Of a DNA stretch of 7,819 nucleotides, positions 5,075 through 7,819 are shown piece by piece. Each line of letters begins with the position of its first letter. Positions within the stretch are counted from its first letter, which is position 1. The notes under the pieces were generated by a model. It was given only the letters and a program-made list of their open reading frames with translations, was not told the origin of the DNA and ran no database searches. This stretch comes from UBA9732 sp963606545 (GTDB lineage Bacteria; Spirochaetota; Spirochaetia; Sphaerochaetales; Sphaerochaetaceae): the NCBI GenBank assembly GCA_963606545.1, contig CAVCYP010000064.1, positions 1 to 7,819 on the forward strand, read 5' to 3'. A program made the translations under genes and the position numbers.

Positions 5075-7417
5075 TTATTTCTTCTTACGCTTTTCTTCAT
5101 CGCGCTTTTTGCGCTCTTCAGAAGCACGGATGAAGTCTGCAAATGTTCCGCCTGCACCTTCGCGACTTTCATAAGAAGAAGTCTTAAAGTCTTTTTTGAA
5201 ATCTTTTTTAAACTCTTTCTTAATCTCTGGCTTTGGCTTATTTGCTGACCAATCCTGTCTTGGTGGTCTGTAATGGCTTGGCTTTACAACTTCAATTACA
5301 GTTTCCCACTTGACCTGTGGCTGAGCCTTGGCAACAGCAGCCTTGACGGCCGACTTGTGAAGGACAATGCGCTTCTTGCCATCAGTACCTGGAGTTGCAA
5401 CGGCAATGACCTTCTTTGCTGGGGATGCACTTGCATGAGTTGGGACAACAGCTTCTGGCTCCACCTCAACACGCTTTTTGACTTCCATCTCTTCATAGCC
5501 ACAGGAAAAACGCTGGCAGACGTAGTGAGGTCTGTCGTATTCATCTAAGACTTTCATCATTGGCCAGTGGCAGGATGGGCAAAGTCTTTCCTTGTCTCCC
5601 ATGAGGTTTGGATCAAATTTATCACGGTTAACGATGACCTGATTTACAAGATCTGTTGCATTTTTCTTGATGTCTTCAACGAATTGGGCCTCTTTTTCCT
5701 CTCCATTGGAGATTGCAAAAAGCCTCTGCTCCCACTTACCTGTAAGTTCTGCGCTCTTTAGCTGGGAAGGTACAAGCCGCACCAACTCACGGCCTTTGGC
5801 CGTTGGGACAAGCTCTTTGTCCTTACGTTCAATGCAGTTGTTCTGGATGAGTTTTTCAATGATATCGGCTCTAGTGGCAGGGGTGCCAAGTCCGTTTTCA
5901 AGGCGCTTTTTGAGCTCTGCATCGTCTACCAGACGGCCGGCGTGCTCCATTGCATAGAGGAGGTCAGCTTCAGTGTATCGGTCTGGAGGAAGGGTTGCAT
6001 TGCGTTTGAGGACCACGTCTTTGATTTCAAGCTGGGAGCCTTCTGTAAGAGAGGCAAGCCCGCTTTCGTCGTCATCGTCGCCGTCAACTGGGGCAGCAGA
6101 GCGCTTGCCAATGTCGCGGGCAACGTCGCGCCAGCCCTGGGCAGTTGGCACTGTGAGTCTAGCTATAAAGCGTTCACCGCAAACATTAGCTTCAAGGGTG
6201 GTGGTTTTGTATTCGTAGTCTGGGGACAAAGTTTCCAAGAAACGTGTGACTATCAGTTCCCAGAGAGCTTTCTCGTTGGTGCTGAGCTTGGTCAGATCAA
6301 CCTTCTGCTCAGTTGGAAGAAGGGCGTGGTGGTCGCTGACCATGGCGTCGTTGACAAGGCGGGAGAGGTCTGTACGCACCCCCGTCTTCATGTACTTTGA
6401 GGCGCGCATCCAGAAGCCAGTTGCCGTCAGAGCCATGAGGCGGTCTGGGATGGTTGGCACTATGTCTGCTGTGATGTAGCGGCTATCGGTTCTAGGATAA
6501 GTGACAATCTTATGCACTTCATAGAGGCGCTGGAGGGTGTCCAGAGTTTCCTTTGCGGAGAAACCTAGGAGGTTGTTGGCATCGCGCTGGAGCTCAGTGA
6601 GGTCGTAGGCAAGAGGTGGTTTTTCAGTCTTTGGAACCTCTTTGAGGCTCTTTACCACGCCTTTTGCGCCCTTGAGTTTTTCTACAAGCTCGTTAGCGGT
6701 TTTCTCGTCAGGGATTCTGATAGTGTTGTCCTGGGAGTACCAAGAGGCCTTGAAGGAGCCAAAATCAGCCTTAATTGTCCAGTAGAAACGGCCGGCAAAG
6801 TCTTCAATCTCGTCCTCACGGGAGGTAATTAGAGCCAAGGTTGGAGTCTGTACTCTTCCTGCAGAAAGGCGGGTGTCAAAGTGACAGCTCATAGCTCTTG
6901 AGACGTTATAACCCACGTACCAGTCTGCGTAGGAGCGGCTTTCTGCTGCAGCGTAGAGATTATCGTAATCACTTGCAGGTTTTAGATTTGCAAAGCCCTG
7001 CTTGATAGCAAGGTCTGTTTGGCTACTAATCCAAAGTCTCTTTGCTGGCTTTGTACAACCAGCCTGCTTTAAAATCCATCTTGCTACCAGCTCGCCTTCA
7101 CGACCAGCATCAGTTGCAATGATGACAGCGTCTACATCTTCACGATCCAAGAGGGATTTGACAACTTCAAATTGCTCTTTGGTTTTATCAATGACCATGG
7201 TTTCCAACTTCTTTGGAAGAATTGGAAGGTCCTTGAGCTGCCAACGCTTATACTCGGCCCCATAGTAGTCTGGGGTGCAAAGAGTAACAAGGTGACCTAA
7301 GGCCCAAGTTACAACGTAATCATCACTTTCAAGATACTTACCCCTATTTGCACATCCAAGTACACGAGCAAGCTCCTTTCCAACACTAGGCTTTTCAGCA
7401 AGAACTAGACTTTTCAT
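5075..7417 (-). CDS. topB: DNA topoisomerase III (type IA)
   Basis: This 780-residue enzyme relaxes negative supercoils and decatenates DNA through a 5'-phosphotyrosine intermediate. The Toprim domain spans about 1-140: LAEKPSVGK with E8, the ALGHLV segment, and ATDAGREGELVARW at 101-114 (D103, E107, E109). The second aspartate of the usual DxD is glycine (G105), which as I recall is common in this TopB branch. The hinge SAGRVQTPTLALI lies at 185-197, and the catalytic tyrosine is Y307 in IVTYPRTDSRYI. SDHHALLPT (361-369) and LGTPATRADIIEKL (510-523) are also typical. After about residue 610 there is one C4 zinc ribbon (C613, C616, C634, C639), then a basic low-complexity tail of about 130 residues with KKEFKKDFKKDFK near 733-745 and a lysine-rich end. 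An acidic GDDDDES insert sits at 446-452. The start matches the family N-terminus, yet no Shine-Dalgarno sequence precedes it. It is transcribed alone, divergently from the ferredoxin gene. Confidence 0.97.
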   Translation of the reverse strand: MKSLVLAEKPSVGKELARVLGCANRGKYLESDDYVVTWALGHLVTLCTPDYYGAEYKRWQLKDLPILPKKLETMVIDKTKEQFEVVKSLLDREDVDAVIIATDAGREGELVARWILKQAGCTKPAKRLWISSQTDLAIKQGFANLKPASDYDNLYAAAESRSYADWYVGYNVSRAMSCHFDTRLSAGRVQTPTLALITSREDEIEDFAGRFYWTIKADFGSFKASWYSQDNTIRIPDEKTANELVEKLKGAKGVVKSLKEVPKTEKPPLAYDLTELQRDANNLLGFSAKETLDTLQRLYEVHKIVTYPRTDSRYITADIVPTIPDRLMALTATGFWMRASKYMKTGVRTDLSRLVNDAMVSDHHALLPTEQKVDLTKLSTNEKALWELIVTRFLETLSPDYEYKTTTLEANVCGERFIARLTVPTAQGWRDVARDIGKRSAAPVDGDDDDESGLASLTEGSQLEIKDVVLKRNATLPPDRYTEADLLYAMEHAGRLVDDAELKKRLENGLGTPATRADIIEKLIQNNCIERKDKELVPTAKGRELVRLVPSQLKSAELTGKWEQRLFAISNGEEKEAQFVEDIKKNATDLVNQVIVNRDKFDPNLMGDKERLCPSCHWPMMKVLDEYDRPHYVCQRFSCGYEEMEVKKRVEVEPEAVVPTHASASPAKKVIAVATPGTDGKKRIVLHKSAVKAAVAKAQPQVKWETVIEVVKPSHYRPPRQDWSANKPKPEIKKEFKKDFKKDFKTSSYESREGAGGTFADFIRASEERKKRDEEKRKKK

Positions 7418-7425
7418 AACGGCAA

Positions 7426-7454
7426 ATAATAGGACCTAAGTGGCAAAAAATCAA
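7426..7454 (-). promoter_or_regulatory. Candidate topB promoter giving a nearly leaderless mRNA
   Basis: On the - strand, TTGATT (7454-7449) and TATTAT (7431-7426) are 17 bases apart, and the -10 ends 8 bases before the topB ATG. Transcription would begin at or within a few bases of the start codon, which fits the missing ribosome binding site. A second - strand TATAAT lies at 7461-7456 but has no good -35 at 16-18 bases; it would give a leader of about 30 bases. Confidence 0.5.
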
Positions 7455-7487
7455 GATTATAAGATTTTCTTAGCCAGCCGATTCTTA

Positions 7488-7516
7488 TTGACGTTTGCCC
7501 TTTGCAAGGGTATTAT
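7488..7516 (+). promoter_or_regulatory. Sigma-70-type promoter of the ferredoxin gene
   Basis: TTGACG (7488-7493) and TATTAT (7511-7516) match the -35 and -10 consensus at 5 of 6 positions each, with an ideal 17-base spacer. The transcript should start near 7523, leaving a leader of about 47 bases. The leader holds only a weak 5-bp stem (7525-7529 with 7540-7544). Confidence 0.75.
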
Positions 7517-7556
7517 TTAGGGTAATCGGATTGAGGAACCCGATGTTCTTAAGTAA

Positions 7557-7562
7557 AAGGAG
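7557..7562 (+). promoter_or_regulatory. Ribosome binding site fixing the ferredoxin start
   Basis: AAGGAG lies 7 bases before the ATG at 7570. It decides for that start over an in-frame ATG at 7495, which would overlap the -10 promoter region and add 25 residues foreign to the ferredoxin family. Confidence 0.85.
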
Positions 7563-7569
7563 TAGCAAA

Positions 7570-7737
7570 ATGGCTTACAGAATCACAGATGCTTGTGCAG
7601 CATGTGGAACATGTGCAGGCGAATGTCCAGTATCAGCAATTTCTGAAGGCGACATCTATGTCATTGATCAGGATGCATGCGCTCAGTGTGGTACTTGCGC
7701 ATCAGTTTGCCCAGTTGGTGCAATTGTTGAAGAGTAA
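7570..7737 (+). CDS. Clostridial-type 2[4Fe-4S] ferredoxin
   Basis: This 55-residue protein is a soluble, low-potential, one-electron carrier of anaerobic metabolism; family members serve pyruvate:ferredoxin oxidoreductase, hydrogenases and similar enzymes. Two complete cluster motifs are visible: C9-x2-C12-x2-C15-x3-C19-P and C37-x2-C40-x2-C43-x3-C47-P. In the usual exchange, C9, C12, C15 and C47 hold one cluster and C37, C40, C43 and C19 the other. The halves repeat the DACAxCGTCA...CPV pattern, the internal duplication typical of the family. Length and net acidic charge are normal. The gene has its own strong promoter (7488-7516), a good ribosome binding site and its own terminator, so it is a monocistronic and probably highly expressed unit. 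A link with the redox operon at the left of the window is possible but not shown by the sequence. Confidence 0.96.
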   Translation: MAYRITDACAACGTCAGECPVSAISEGDIYVIDQDACAQCGTCASVCPVGAIVEE

Positions 7738-7763
7738 TTGGACTCACAATTCTGAGAATGATA

Positions 7764-7815
7764 GGGGCTGTAACAAGGTTGGATATTCCAACAGCGAGTT
7801 ACAGCTCTTTTTTTT
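7764..7815 (+). terminator. Intrinsic terminator of the ferredoxin gene
   Basis: GGGCTGTAAC (7765-7774) pairs with GTTACAGCTC (7798-7807), with one G-T wobble. An inner GTTGGA/TCCAAC stem (7778-7783 with 7787-7792) closes on a TAT loop, and eight T follow (7808-7815). It starts 27 bases after the ferredoxin stop codon. Confidence 0.9.
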
Positions 7816-7819
7816 AGGT

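Noticed and set aside
5296..5548. Possible coding repeat or phase-variable tract in the topB tail
   Set aside because: The lysine/alanine-rich composition explains the similarity; there is no tandem DNA repeat or homopolymer long enough to slip.
5942..6400. 152-codon + strand open frame opposite topB
   Set aside because: It lies entirely within the strongly conserved topB coding region on the other strand, lacks a ribosome binding site, and its translation resembles no known family.
7495..7569. Longer ferredoxin with an ATG at 7495
   Set aside because: The extra 25 residues overlap the -10 promoter element, do not resemble ferredoxin sequence, and have no ribosome binding site; the ATG at 7570 has AAGGAG at ideal distance.
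1..7819. CRISPR array, tRNA, rRNA, transposase or toxin-antitoxin pair
   Set aside because: No regularly spaced direct repeats, cloverleaf sequence, transposase motif or small paired genes were seen on either strand.

Overview
The window looks like chromosomal DNA from a low-to-medium GC anaerobic bacterium. The evidence is a short clostridial-type 2[4Fe-4S] ferredoxin, strong AAGGAG/GGAG ribosome binding sites, and a Gram-positive/spirochaete-style topoisomerase III. A gut or rumen Treponema, or a Lachnospiraceae-like Firmicute, would fit. The sequence alone does not decide between them, and there is no rRNA, tRNA or other marker gene.

Layout. (1) Bases 1-4130 hold a co-directional, tightly packed run on the + strand. 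It starts with the last 34 codons of a gene that resembles the C-terminal end of a TetR-family regulator. Five genes follow: a flavin-reductase-like protein with a C-terminal PCP_red-like domain; an NmrA-like NAD(P)-binding Rossmann protein; a DUF1295/steroid-5-alpha-reductase-like membrane enzyme; an unrecognised seven-helix membrane protein; and an unrecognised soluble protein with a weak resemblance to ferredoxin-dependent bilin reductases. Gaps are 10-20 bases, or a 4-base ATGA overlap, so this is very probably one operon. (2) Bases 4131-4241 are taken up by an 83-bp imperfect palindrome carrying repeated GTATACTAAA blocks. (3) Bases 4242-5039 encode a PD-(D/E)XK-nuclease-like protein of unknown role, with different codon use and no Shine-Dalgarno sequence. 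(4) A perfect 13-bp hairpin separates it from the convergent topB gene (topoisomerase III, - strand, 5075-7417). (5) A divergent intergenic region carries promoters for topB and for a monocistronic ferredoxin gene (7570-7737), which ends in a strong intrinsic terminator.

How the genes may work together. The first operon combines flavin binding, a nucleotide-cofactor dehydrogenase fold, a DUF1295 membrane reductase-like protein and a possible reductase-fold protein, probably under a TetR repressor. This suggests an inducible redox modification of a small hydrophobic molecule (lipid, isoprenoid, sterol-like compound or tetrapyrrole) at the membrane. The substrate is not visible in the sequence. 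The ferredoxin is a general low-potential electron carrier that could supply such chemistry, but it is transcribed separately.

The most unusual features are the flavin-reductase/PCP_red domain pairing, the cluster of palindromes sharing a GCTTTT...AAAAGC core between about 2866 and 4232 (two of them perfect and inside one coding sequence), and the apparent leaderless starts of topB and possibly the nuclease-like gene.
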